Of a stretch of 64,000 nt of DNA, positions 25,864 to 34,078 are shown piece by piece. The position numbers were made by a program, and so were the translations under genes. The DNA comes from JABDIP01 sp965250245 (GTDB lineage: Bacteria > Pseudomonadota > Alphaproteobacteria > DSM-16000 > Inquilinaceae). Under the pieces are notes generated by a model. That model ran no database searches. It saw only the letters and a program-made list of their open reading frames with translations, and was not told the DNA's origin. Position 1 is the stretch's first letter. Every line of letters begins with the position of its first letter. The stretch is taken from the NCBI GenBank assembly GCA_965250245.1, contig OZ252296.1, positions 124,001 through 188,000 of the forward strand, given 5' to 3'.

Positions 25864-26985
25864 GTGGTGCTTGACCGCCCGATCCGTGTGCTGCATTGCC
25901 CGGAAGACGTCGCTGGCAACGCCAGCGGTCTGGCCAGGGCGGAGCGGGAGTTGGGTCTGGACAGCCGATCGGTTGCCCTCAGGCCGCACCCTTTCCAGAT
26001 CGCCGGCGAAGAGATCCTGTTCTCCGAACGCGACAACGCGCTGTCGCGGATCGTCAAGCGCTGGTCGCTGGTCGCTCGGGCCGCCTGGCAGTTTGACATC
26101 GTCCATTTCAATTTCGGTCAGTCGATCCTCCGCAGCCGTCTCGACCTGCCGCTGCTCAAGGCGGCCGGCAAGATCATCGCGGTGACCTATCAGGGAAGCG
26201 ACGCGCGGCAGGCCGACCGATCGCGGGAGCTGTTCGACGTCACGCCGTATCACGACGAGGCGGTCTATGCCCGAAGCCATGGCAAGGACGGCAGGAAACG
26301 CCGCCGTATCGCCGGCTTCGACCGCTGGGCGAACTTCATCTTCACGGTCAATCCCGATCTGTGCCGCGTGCTTCCGGACCGGGCGCGGTTCGTACCCTAT
26401 GCGAGCGTGTTCCCGGAGGACTGGAGGCCGCCCGAACCGCGGCCGGGCAATCCCGTCCCGCTCGTCCTGCATGCGCCGAGCAACCGGGATCTGAAAGGGA
26501 CCGCGCATGTGCTCGATGCGGTCGATCGATTGCGCCGCGAGGGCGTGGCGTTCGACTTCCGCCTCGTCGAGGGCCTGCCCCACCACGAGGCCAAGGCGCT
26601 CTACGCGGAGGCCGACCTGTTGATCGATCAGGTGCTGCTCGGCTGGTACGGGGCGTTGTCGGTGGAATTGATGGCCATGGCAAAGCCTGTCATATGCTAT
26701 CTGCGGGACGAGGATCTGCGTTACCTGCCGGACGACATGCGCCGCACCTTGCCGGTCATCAACGCCAGGCCGGACACGCTCCACGAGGTCCTCAGGGACG
26801 CATTGGGCCGGGGAACGGACTGGCTGCGCGAGATCGGTCGGCAGAGCCGTCGATTCGTCGAGCGTTGGCACGACCCGAGGGTGGTCGCCGGCATGACCAT
26901 GGCCGCCTACGAATCCGCGATGACGGCCAAATCAGGGGCGGAAACGGGCAGGTTGGACACAGGACGTGGAACCGGCGAATCGTGA
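25864..26985 (+). CDS. Glycosyltransferase (GT-B like), paralogue 3 of 3
   Basis: A 373-residue protein from a GTG at 25864 preceded by TGAGGCGGG. It opens IRVLHCPEDVAGNASGLARAERELG, typical of the N-terminal GT-B domain, and carries VTYQGSDARQ, VLHAPSNRDLKGTAHV and DQVLLGWYGALSVELMAMAKPVICYL, which align with the genes at 22110 and 23538. Unlike them it lacks a hydrophobic N-terminus, so it is probably cytosolic or only loosely bound to the membrane. Likely adds one sugar of the repeat or core. Confidence 0.82.
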   Translation: MVLDRPIRVLHCPEDVAGNASGLARAERELGLDSRSVALRPHPFQIAGEEILFSERDNALSRIVKRWSLVARAAWQFDIVHFNFGQSILRSRLDLPLLKAAGKIIAVTYQGSDARQADRSRELFDVTPYHDEAVYARSHGKDGRKRRRIAGFDRWANFIFTVNPDLCRVLPDRARFVPYASVFPEDWRPPEPRPGNPVPLVLHAPSNRDLKGTAHVLDAVDRLRREGVAFDFRLVEGLPHHEAKALYAEADLLIDQVLLGWYGALSVELMAMAKPVICYLRDEDLRYLPDDMRRTLPVINARPDTLHEVLRDALGRGTDWLREIGRQSRRFVERWHDPRVVAGMTMAAYESAMTAKSGAETGRLDTGRGTGES

Positions 26986-27006
26986 AGGCCACCTGTTGAA
27001 CGCGCC

Positions 27007-28092
27007 ATGGTCGGATCCGACAAACTGATGCACGGTCACACAGCTTCCATGACCCGCAGCCTGCGCATCCTGCATGTCACCAACTTCAATCACGGCATGT
27101 ATGGCGCGCGATTCAACGCGTCGGTGGCGCCGAAGATCTCCAACGGGCTGGTCCGCAACGGGCATCTGGTCATTCCGTTCAGCCATCGGGACGTTGCCCG
27201 CTTCGAGGCGCCGTTCCGGTCCAAGCGGCTGGGCACCGGCAAGATGAACCGGCGGCTGGTGGAGGCCTGCGTCAATGTCGAGCCGGACGCGATCTGCATG
27301 GGCCACAGCGAGCTCATCAAGCCCGAGACCCTGGCGGAGATCCGCCGGCGCTTTCCGGATCTGAAGATCTTCCTGTGGTATCACGACGCCCTGTGGGACA
27401 CCCACAAGCTGGGCCATCTGCATGCCCGCCTGCCGCATCTTGACGCGGTCTTCGTCTCGGCGGGCGGCGAGCCGATGCGGCAGTTCAAGACCGACCACAA
27501 CGTCGTCGGTTTCTTCCCGCCGCCGGTCGACCCGGCCATCGAGCGCCTACGCAGTTTCGAGTCGCCCGACCTGCCGATCGACCTGCTGTTCTGCGGCCGC
27601 GCAAACCGCGAGGACGCTGATGCGCGCACCTCCTTCATCGGCCAATTGCGCGACAGGCTCGACGGGATCCGATTCGACCTGAACGGGCTGTTCGGCGCAC
27701 CGCTGGTCTTCGGCGCCGACTACGAGCGCAAGCTGGCCGCCTCGCGCATGGGGTTGAACTACAGCCGCCGCAACGACCATGTCATGTGCTCGTCGGCGCG
27801 GCTCTGGCAGCTGACCGGCAACGGCCTGCTGACGTTCTGTTCCCGGATTCCGGACATGGAGCGGCTGTTCGCGGCCGACGAAATCCTCTATTTCGACGCG
27901 CTCGACGATCTGGTGGAGCAGGTGCTGCGATATCACCGCGACGATGCCGCCCGGCGCCGGGTCGCCGAGGCCGGCTGGCGCCGGGCGCACCGGTCCTTCA
28001 GCGTGGAACGGGTGTGCCGCTATATGATCGAGACGGTCTACGGCGAGCCCTATTCGGAGCCCTATGAATGGGCCGACCAGGTCATCAGATAG
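27007..28092 (+). CDS. CgeB-like glycosyltransferase family protein
   Basis: A 361-residue protein resembling the CgeB/Glyco_trans_1_2 group: RILHVTNFNHGMYGARFNASVAPKISNGLVRNG at the N-terminus, FLWYHDALWDTHKLG and VFVSAGGEPMRQF in the middle, then GLNYSRRNDHVMCSSARLWQLTGNGLLTF and the closing helix RVAEAGWRRAHRSFSVERVCRYMI. An in-frame ATG at 27049 (MTRSLRIL) is an equally good start, since the first 14 residues look unstructured. The following acyltransferase gene may start inside its 3' end. Confidence 0.8.
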   Translation: MVGSDKLMHGHTASMTRSLRILHVTNFNHGMYGARFNASVAPKISNGLVRNGHLVIPFSHRDVARFEAPFRSKRLGTGKMNRRLVEACVNVEPDAICMGHSELIKPETLAEIRRRFPDLKIFLWYHDALWDTHKLGHLHARLPHLDAVFVSAGGEPMRQFKTDHNVVGFFPPPVDPAIERLRSFESPDLPIDLLFCGRANREDADARTSFIGQLRDRLDGIRFDLNGLFGAPLVFGADYERKLAASRMGLNYSRRNDHVMCSSARLWQLTGNGLLTFCSRIPDMERLFAADEILYFDALDDLVEQVLRYHRDDAARRRVAEAGWRRAHRSFSVERVCRYMIETVYGEPYSEPYEWADQVIR

Positions 28093-29014
28093 CGGGGCCC
28101 TGACAGTGGCACGGAAGACAGCTGGGCGCCGGCGCCTGGACCGCTGGGTCTACTATCCGCTCCAATCGGCGGTGATGTACCTGTCCTACGGCCTCTTCGG
28201 CCTGCTGCCGGTCGACGCGGCCTCGGCCATCGGCGGCTGGATCGGGAGGACGATCGGGCCGCGCCTGAGTTCGGCCAATCGGCGGGCGATGCACAATCTG
28301 GCGATGGCGTTGCCGGAACTGTCCGAGGCCGAGCGGCGCCGGATCGTGCGCGGCATGTGGGACAATGTCGGCCGGACCTTCGGCGAATTTCCGCATCTGA
28401 TGCGCCTGCGCGAGGCCGGGCGGCTGGAGGTCGTCGGCCTCGAACACGTCAACGGCGCCGACATCGCCAGCCGGCCGCGCATCCTGATGGGTGCGCATAT
28501 CGGCAATTGGGAGGTCCAGGGCGCCTGGGCGGCGAAGTATGTCGGCCGGCTCAGCTTCATCTACCGGGCGCCGAACAACCGGGCGGCGGACTGGCTGATC
28601 CGACGGGTGCGCTCGGCGGCCGGCATGATCCTGTATCGCAAGGGGGCGGAAGGCACCAAGGCGGCCATGAAGGCGCTGGCCAATGGCGACAACCTCGGCA
28701 TGCTGCTGGACCAGAAGCTGAATCGCGGCATCGCCGTGCCGTTCTTCGGCCGCGATGCGATGACCACGCCGGCCCTGGCCCTCTTCGCCCTGCGCTTCGA
28801 TTGCGCGGTGGTGCCGTGCCGGGTCGAGCGCCTGGATGGCGCGCGCTTCCGTCTCACCTTCTATCCCGCCCTCGAGCACGTGCCGTCCGGCGACCGCCAC
28901 GCCGACATCAAGGCGATCATGGGTCGGGTCAACGAGATCATCGAGGGCTGGGTGCGCGAGCGGCCGGAGCAGTGGTTCTGGATGCATCGGCGCTGGGTCG
29001 ACTCGGTGAAGTAA
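28064..29014 (+). CDS. LpxL/HtrB-family lipid A acyltransferase
   Basis: A 316-residue membrane-associated acyltransferase of the lauroyl/myristoyl type. The catalytic H-x4-E is seen in GAHIGNWE, followed by the family blocks FIYRAPNN, GMLLDQKLNRGIAVPFFGR and PEQWFWMHRRW at the C-terminus. It adds a secondary fatty acid to lipid A or a related glycolipid. The ATG at 28064 has GGAG four bases upstream and overlaps the preceding gene by 29 bp; a GTG at 28106 after the preceding stop is an alternative. As last gene of the cluster it links the glycans to lipid A or lipooligosaccharide. Confidence 0.9.
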   Translation: MNGPTRSSDSGALTVARKTAGRRRLDRWVYYPLQSAVMYLSYGLFGLLPVDAASAIGGWIGRTIGPRLSSANRRAMHNLAMALPELSEAERRRIVRGMWDNVGRTFGEFPHLMRLREAGRLEVVGLEHVNGADIASRPRILMGAHIGNWEVQGAWAAKYVGRLSFIYRAPNNRAADWLIRRVRSAAGMILYRKGAEGTKAAMKALANGDNLGMLLDQKLNRGIAVPFFGRDAMTTPALALFALRFDCAVVPCRVERLDGARFRLTFYPALEHVPSGDRHADIKAIMGRVNEIIEGWVRERPEQWFWMHRRWVDSVK

Positions 29015-29269
29015 GTCTAGATTTGAGCCCGTACGTTTGGGCCAAGAATTCGTTGGTTTATTTCAAGTAACCGTAATCGACGACACATTTTCGCCAAAAT
29101 TCGTGATGCGATAATGCTTTTGTATAGCGGTAACTATTCATTAATAACTCAAAATCGTTTCAAATTAATGTTACCTTAACCAGCTTCGCCTTATTCTGCT
29201 GTCACTCCTGTTCGATGGAAGTTTGCAGATGCCTTCACGGCATCGGGTGCAAGGAAGGCGAGCCGACCG
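29015..29269. other. AT-rich intergenic region after the polysaccharide cluster
   Basis: This 255-bp stretch is strikingly AT-rich between about 29055 and 29175 compared with everything around it. No protein or RNA gene could be recognised. GGTAAC (about 29132) and GTTACC (about 29170) form a loose inverted pair. It most likely carries the promoter of the small gene at 29270 and may mark foreign DNA. Confidence 0.5.
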
Positions 29270-29506
29270 ATGAGCAATTTGGGATTCATCCGTGCCCTCC
29301 AGCTCGACGCGGCCCAGAAGCATCAGAAGGAGTCCCTCGTCAAGGCAGGACGCGAAGCCGAGGAACGTCTGGAAGAGCTGCAGCTGCTGGGCGATCTGGA
29401 GCAGGCCCATATCGACGCCGACAAGGTCCTGTGCGACCTGCTGTCCGCCTTGGGCTTCAAGGACGTTGTCGCGGAATTCGAGGCGATTGATAAGTATTAC
29501 GGCTGA
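29270..29506 (+). CDS. Small conserved-looking hypothetical protein (78 aa)
   Basis: A 78-residue acidic, mostly helical protein with heptad-like Leu/Glu spacing in the middle (EAEERLEELQLLGDLEQAHIDADKVLCDLL). It has no export signal or membrane segment. The ATG is preceded by AAGGAAGGCGAG, a good ribosome site, and by an AT-rich promoter-like region, so it is probably a real gene. No family is recognised. It ends 6 bp before the 3' end of the oppositely oriented tRNA-Thr gene. Confidence 0.6.
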   Translation: MSNLGFIRALQLDAAQKHQKESLVKAGREAEERLEELQLLGDLEQAHIDADKVLCDLLSALGFKDVVAEFEAIDKYYG

Positions 29507-29512
29507 GGGCCG

Positions 29513-29587
<75 letters not shown>

Positions 29588-29696
29588 ATGGCGCGGCAGG
29601 GCCCGTGATCATGGGCGCTCGCCGGGCGAGCGGACGGGAAGCTACGCTCAGCCGGCGTTGCCGTCAATTCCGGAGTCCGCCTTTCGACGTCGCCGG

Positions 29697-30206
29697 TCAG
29701 GACAGCGACAGGCCCTTCTTCGGACAGAAGAAGTATCCGACGAATTCGTATCCCCTGTGGTCGAACGTGGTCGACGCAATGTCGCCGTTGAGGATCTTCG
29801 GCGGGTTCGAGCCGTCCATGTTCACGATGCTGGTCGAGCCCGGCTTGTGGGTCCAAATGTTCCCCGGCGCCCCGCGATACCAGTGGTGGTCGGAATTGCC
29901 CTTGATGTTCCTGACGAAGCCGGCGACCAGGTAGTAATCCTTCAGCTCGTTGATCTGCTTGTTGTTCTTCGGCAGGTAGATCTCTTTCAGCCCGTCCTTC
30001 ACCGCGCCCTTGCGCAGGAACTCGGCCGTGTAGATGCCGCCCACCGGTGCGCTTCCGCCCGGCACCGGCTTGGGCGTTCCCGGGTTCTTGCAGTTGACCG
30101 CAAATGCGTAGCAATTGACGCTCTCGCTGCCCCAGTCGTCCAACTGCCCGAACTGGTTGGATTTGGAGAGCTTGATCAGCGCGTCATAGTTCTTGGCGAC
30201 CGGCAT
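29697..30206 (-). CDS. Hypothetical protein, putative papain-like cysteine peptidase
   Basis: A 169-residue protein whose ATG at 30206 is fixed by a strong GGAGGAG ribosome site. No signal peptide is seen. VNCYAFAVN carries Cys32, and DHHWYRGAPGNIWTHKPG carries His107, His108 and His120, with SIVNMD after it. A Cys in an N-C-Y-A-like context followed by a HW-Y-R...W-H-K-P-G block resembles a loosely described group of bacterial and phage-borne proteins that may be papain/NlpC-P60-like; this is by memory of pattern, not by search. It is flanked by the tRNA gene downstream and hemY upstream, on the same strand as both. Confidence 0.55.
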   Translation of the reverse strand: MPVAKNYDALIKLSKSNQFGQLDDWGSESVNCYAFAVNCKNPGTPKPVPGGSAPVGGIYTAEFLRKGAVKDGLKEIYLPKNNKQINELKDYYLVAGFVRNIKGNSDHHWYRGAPGNIWTHKPGSTSIVNMDGSNPPKILNGDIASTTFDHRGYEFVGYFFCPKKGLSLS

Positions 30207-30287
30207 TCGGTTGCTCCTCCGGCAATGGACAGCCCCCACGGCCAGACGGCACCGTAGTCGACCGCTTTGCCGCCGCAGTGATGACCG

Positions 30288-31646
30288 TCATCGCTCGGCC
30301 GAAGCCGGTGGCGCCAGGGCGATCGGCGTCGGCGCAGTTGGCTCGCCGAGCTGCGGCGCTGCCGGCGTCCGCCAGGCCAACGTGTCGAAGCTGCCGCAAT
30401 GGCGGCACAGCGCCGTCCAGATCGCATGGCCGGTGCCGCAATTGCTGCAAACCCAGGCCGGGTCATCCGGCGCATCCTCCGCCTTCGTCAGCCAGTTGCG
30501 CGCCTTGACCGCGTCGTCGTGCTCGCCGGATTCCAGCTCGCCCAGCAGCCGGTAGATCCGCCGGCTCGGCATCTCTGTCAGCGCCTTCATCAGATGGCCG
30601 CGGGCCGAGCCCCAGAGCTGCGCCGCCAGCGCCACCTCGCCCAGGACCGGCAGCAGCTCCGGCGCCTCCGGCCGCAGCTTGTGCAGCCGGTCGAGCCGCT
30701 GCACCCGGTCCAGTGCCGACTCATCGGACGGTGCGATCTCCAGGAACGCCTGCGCCACGCTCTGCTGCGGCGCCTGGGTCCAGGCCTTCTCCAGCAGGCG
30801 GATGGCCTGCTTCGCCTTGCCGACGCGGTTCAGCAACCGCGCCTCCCGGATCACCGCCGGCGTGAATCCCGGCATCAGCGCCGCGGCCTTGTGCGCGTGC
30901 TCCATCGCCGCCGCCGCGTTGCCGGCCGCCTCGGCCTCGCGACTGCGCTCGATCAGGATCGCCGCCTTGTGCCGGCGGCCGGTCGACGGGTCGATCGCGC
31001 CCGCCTTCACGGCCGAGGCCAGCGAGGACAGCGCTTCGGACCATCTGCGCTGCCGCACCTCCAGGTCGAAGGCGGCGGCGTGCACCCAGGGCGTGCTCGG
31101 CCGCAGCGACCGCGCCCGGTCGACCAGGGAGAGCGCCTTCACCCGGTCCTCCCGCTTCATGGCCTGGTTGATCAGCCCGCGCAGGCCCAGGAACTCGGTC
31201 TCCCGGCGTTCCAGCATGGCCTCGAAATAGCGCGTCGCGGCCTGCTCGTCGCCGGTCAGCTGCGCCGCCTGGGCGGAGAGCAGCATGGTCAGCGGCGGGT
31301 CATCCAGCAACGCATCGGCCTTCTTGGCGAAGCGCCGTGCGGCGTCCGGGTCACCGGCGGCGACCGCCACCATGCCATTGGTCAGCGCACGATAGCCGCT
31401 TTCCCGGCGGGACCCCGATCGCGCCCGCAGCAGGCTGCCCGGCGCTTGGATCATGCCGCGCCAGAACCGGTACGAGACCGCGGCCACGCCCATCAGGGCC
31501 GCGACGAACAGCAGCAGGATGCCGACCGATGTCTCGATCACATAGCCCTGCCAGGTGAACTGCACCGCGCCCGGCCGGTCGGCGATCAGCACGGCGATTG
31601 ACACGCCGATGCCGATCATCACCATCAGAACAAGCGATCGCCTCAT
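30288..31646 (-). CDS. hemY: HemY-type TPR membrane protein of the haem operon
   Basis: A 452-residue inner-membrane protein of the proteobacterial HemY family (not protoporphyrinogen oxidase). Two transmembrane helices lie at about residues 5-24 and 40-60, followed by TPR-type helical repeats to about 385, and an alphaproteobacterial C-terminal zinc ribbon CSNC...CRHC (about 408-427). Its role in haem synthesis is thought to be scaffolding rather than catalysis. The start overlaps the upstream Mic60-like gene by four bases (ATGA), so it is the last gene of hemC-hemD-Mic60-hemY. Confidence 0.9.
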   Translation of the reverse strand: MRRSLVLMVMIGIGVSIAVLIADRPGAVQFTWQGYVIETSVGILLLFVAALMGVAAVSYRFWRGMIQAPGSLLRARSGSRRESGYRALTNGMVAVAAGDPDAARRFAKKADALLDDPPLTMLLSAQAAQLTGDEQAATRYFEAMLERRETEFLGLRGLINQAMKREDRVKALSLVDRARSLRPSTPWVHAAAFDLEVRQRRWSEALSSLASAVKAGAIDPSTGRRHKAAILIERSREAEAAGNAAAAMEHAHKAAALMPGFTPAVIREARLLNRVGKAKQAIRLLEKAWTQAPQQSVAQAFLEIAPSDESALDRVQRLDRLHKLRPEAPELLPVLGEVALAAQLWGSARGHLMKALTEMPSRRIYRLLGELESGEHDDAVKARNWLTKAEDAPDDPAWVCSNCGTGHAIWTALCRHCGSFDTLAWRTPAAPQLGEPTAPTPIALAPPASAER

Positions 31647-33322
31647 TGCGCGGTCCGGCTCGGCTCTGAGTTGGACAACCGTGCGATGGCGAAGCTGTTC
31701 ATGTGCTCCAGAGCCGCTTCGGCGGACAGGCGGGCCTGCGCCGCGCGCCGCCAGGCAGCGGCCGCCTCGGCGGCCTCCCCATTCAGCAGCTCGATCGCCG
31801 CCACGGCACCGGCCAGGTCGCCGGTGTTCAACCGGCCCTCGGCCCGCGCCAGCACCGCCGCGGCATCATTGCCGTCGACCTCCCCCGGCGCCGGGCGGAC
31901 GGTCACCAGCCCTTCCACCCGGGCGGTGGTGCGCTCCCACCAGGTCGCATCCGCCGGCAGCAGGACCGCCTGGCGCACAGCGTCCGCCATATCCGGAAAC
32001 GCCGTCTTCAGGGCGTCGCGGTCGGGAATGCCGGTCGCCGCCGTCGGCCCCAGCGCCGCCAGGTCCGGGGCCATCTCGTCGACACCGTTGGCCAGCGCCC
32101 GCAGCGCCGCCAGCGGCTGCTGATAGGGCTGCCCGGCATCGACCGCGACCCGCAGCTGGCCAATCGCCAGCACCAGGGCCTGGGTCGCGCTGTCGGAGGC
32201 GATCAGCCGGTCGATGCGTCGGCTGTCGCGGCCCTGGATCTCGGCCAGCGTCTCCAGGCTGCCCTCCGCCGAATCCGCCCGCGCCTCGAGCCGGGTCACG
32301 ATCGAGCGCGCCTCGGTCAGGGCGATGCGCTGGTTGCCCAGGACACCGTCCATGCGGGCCAAATCCTCGGCCAGGGCGTCGACCGCGCCGCGGATGGCGG
32401 TGATCCGGTTGTCCAGATCCTGGGGGTCGATGTCCTCCACAGCGGCGACGCGGGCTTCGATCGCCGCGATCTCCGCAGCGAGCGATTCGGCGACGGCGTC
32501 CGGATCGGTGCGCGCTTCCAGCGCCGCCACCTGCCGTTCCATGGCGCTGAGGCGTGTATCCAACTCGTTCAGGCGGTTCGGGTCGATCGCCGGCCCTGTC
32601 CCGGTTGGCACCGTCAGACCGACCAGCCGGTAGGCCGAATCGATCCACAGCGGCGCGGTGACTACCAGCCCGACCGAGACCAGCGCGACGAAAACGGCCA
32701 GCCACGCCGCTCCGGCACCGGACCGTCGGTCACCTACCACCGGCGGCGGCGGACGATCCGGTTCCGATTCGGCCGGCTCCGGCTCCGACTCCGCTTCGGC
32801 CGGCTCCGGCTCCGACTCCGGTTCCGCTGGCTCCGGCCCCCAAGGCAGCGGCCCCTCGGGCCGATCCGATTCGGTGCTGTCGTCCGTCGTCGTGTCGGGT
32901 GCGGGCTCCTCCGGTGCGGACTCGTGAGGCGGTTCCGGTTGCGGAGCGTCGGCGTTGTCGGGCGGCTCTTCGGCGATGATCGTGGTCGGACGCGCCTCCT
33001 GATCGGGTTCCGGCGGTTCGACAACAGGCGGCGGTTGGATCGCCGGCTGCCGTGGTGCCGCGGAACCCTCCTGGGGCGCGGTCGCCGCCAGCGTCGCGTC
33101 GTCCAAGGCGATGCCGCGCTGGTCGGCGGCGGCGCGGATGGCGGCGTGGCGCTGCTGCGGGATGGCGCCGCGCTTCTTCCAGCCCTGCACCGTCGTGACC
33201 GGCGTGTCGAGCTTGTTGGCCATCGGCCGGATGCCACCGAAGGCGGCGACGACCCGGTCGGTCGCCGAGCGGCCGTCGAGGCTGTCCGGCGGATCCTGTG
33301 GGGACTCTGGGTCGGAGGTCAT
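31643..33322 (-). CDS. Alphaproteobacterial Mic60/mitofilin-like membrane protein with N-terminal HTH domain
   Basis: A 559-residue protein encoded between hemD and hemY, the position where alphaproteobacterial Mic60 homologues (COG4223) are found. Residues about 20-70 look like a small Cro/YdaS-like helix-turn-helix (FGGIRPMANKLDTPVTTVQGWKKRG). A long Pro/Glu/Ser-rich linker (about 85-205) is followed by one transmembrane helix (AAWLAVFVALVSVGLVVTAPLW), a coiled coil (about 245-375) and a mitofilin-type C-terminal region. Mic60 bends and tethers inner membranes in mitochondria and some alphaproteobacteria. Four-base overlaps with both hemD and hemY indicate one operon. The linker also contains repeated Glu-Pro-Glu-Ser motifs. 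Confidence 0.82.
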   Translation of the reverse strand: MTSDPESPQDPPDSLDGRSATDRVVAAFGGIRPMANKLDTPVTTVQGWKKRGAIPQQRHAAIRAAADQRGIALDDATLAATAPQEGSAAPRQPAIQPPPVVEPPEPDQEARPTTIIAEEPPDNADAPQPEPPHESAPEEPAPDTTTDDSTESDRPEGPLPWGPEPAEPESEPEPAEAESEPEPAESEPDRPPPPVVGDRRSGAGAAWLAVFVALVSVGLVVTAPLWIDSAYRLVGLTVPTGTGPAIDPNRLNELDTRLSAMERQVAALEARTDPDAVAESLAAEIAAIEARVAAVEDIDPQDLDNRITAIRGAVDALAEDLARMDGVLGNQRIALTEARSIVTRLEARADSAEGSLETLAEIQGRDSRRIDRLIASDSATQALVLAIGQLRVAVDAGQPYQQPLAALRALANGVDEMAPDLAALGPTAATGIPDRDALKTAFPDMADAVRQAVLLPADATWWERTTARVEGLVTVRPAPGEVDGNDAAAVLARAEGRLNTGDLAGAVAAIELLNGEAAEAAAAWRRAAQARLSAEAALEHMNSFAIARLSNSEPSRTAQ

Positions 33323-34062
33323 TCCTGGGTCTGTCGTCCTGCGGTCGGTGCGTCGGCGGAGTCGAGGAGATCGAGGAGTGCCGGCAATTCCGGTCGCGCG
33401 GCAATGTGGACCGCCCCCCAGACCCCCACACCCAGCCGTTCGGCGACGGCGGTGCTGAGGCAGAGCGCGACCAGCCCGCGCAGGGAATCCGACAGGCCGG
33501 CCGCGGCGACGAGCCTAGCAAACACCTCCGCCGTCCGTGGAGAGAAAATCAAGGCTCCCGCCACTTTGCGCCCCTTGAGCGCGTCGGCGGCGGCCTGCGG
33601 CAGCCGGTCCACGGCCCGGGCCTCGTAGAGCACCGCACGGCGGGCGTGGAAACCGGCCCCTTCGAGCCGGCCGAGCAGGTCGCCGGCCACCTGCTTGCCG
33701 GCGACGTGCAGCAGGGCACCGCCGGCCGGATCAAGCCGGGACGCCGCCAGCGCGGCCAAGGCCTCCGAATCACCCTCGGCGCAGTCGACTTGCGCGAAGC
33801 CGGCCGCCTGGGCAGCGTCGGCGGTGGATCGGCCGACGGCCAGAGCCGGCAGGTCGCGGCGCGACTCGGCGGCGGCAAAGGCGCGAACACCGTTCTGGCT
33901 GGTGAACAGCAGCGCCTGCACGCCGCCCAGATCGACATCCGGCGCGTCGCGCGGTGCGATCTCCATGATCGGCGCGACCACCGCGGTATGGCCGCGCGCC
34001 TCCAGGGCCGCGGCCAGCGACCGGGCATCGGCGATCGGTCGCGTGACAAGCCAGCGGCTCAT
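33319..34062 (-). CDS. hemD: Uroporphyrinogen-III synthase HemD
   Basis: HemD closes and inverts hydroxymethylbilane to uroporphyrinogen III. The start ATG at 34062 gives 247 residues beginning SRWLVTRPIADARSLAAALEARGH; the longer in-frame reading into hemC is rejected. Weakly conserved family blocks are visible: LLFTSQNGVRAF, AVGRSTADAAQAAGF, GGALLHVAGKQVAGDL and GALIFSPRTAEVFARL. It starts 16 bp after the hemC stop and overlaps the Mic60-like gene by four bases. Confidence 0.9.
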   Translation of the reverse strand: MSRWLVTRPIADARSLAAALEARGHTAVVAPIMEIAPRDAPDVDLGGVQALLFTSQNGVRAFAAAESRRDLPALAVGRSTADAAQAAGFAQVDCAEGDSEALAALAASRLDPAGGALLHVAGKQVAGDLLGRLEGAGFHARRAVLYEARAVDRLPQAAADALKGRKVAGALIFSPRTAEVFARLVAAAGLSDSLRGLVALCLSTAVAERLGVGVWGAVHIAARPELPALLDLLDSADAPTAGRQTQE

Positions 34063-34078
34063 GGATAGCGACGGCCGA

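Noticed and set aside
29132..29175. GGTAAC/GTTACC pair in the AT-rich region as an operator
   Set aside because: Arms of only six bases with a long, asymmetric spacer; likely chance in AT-rich DNA.
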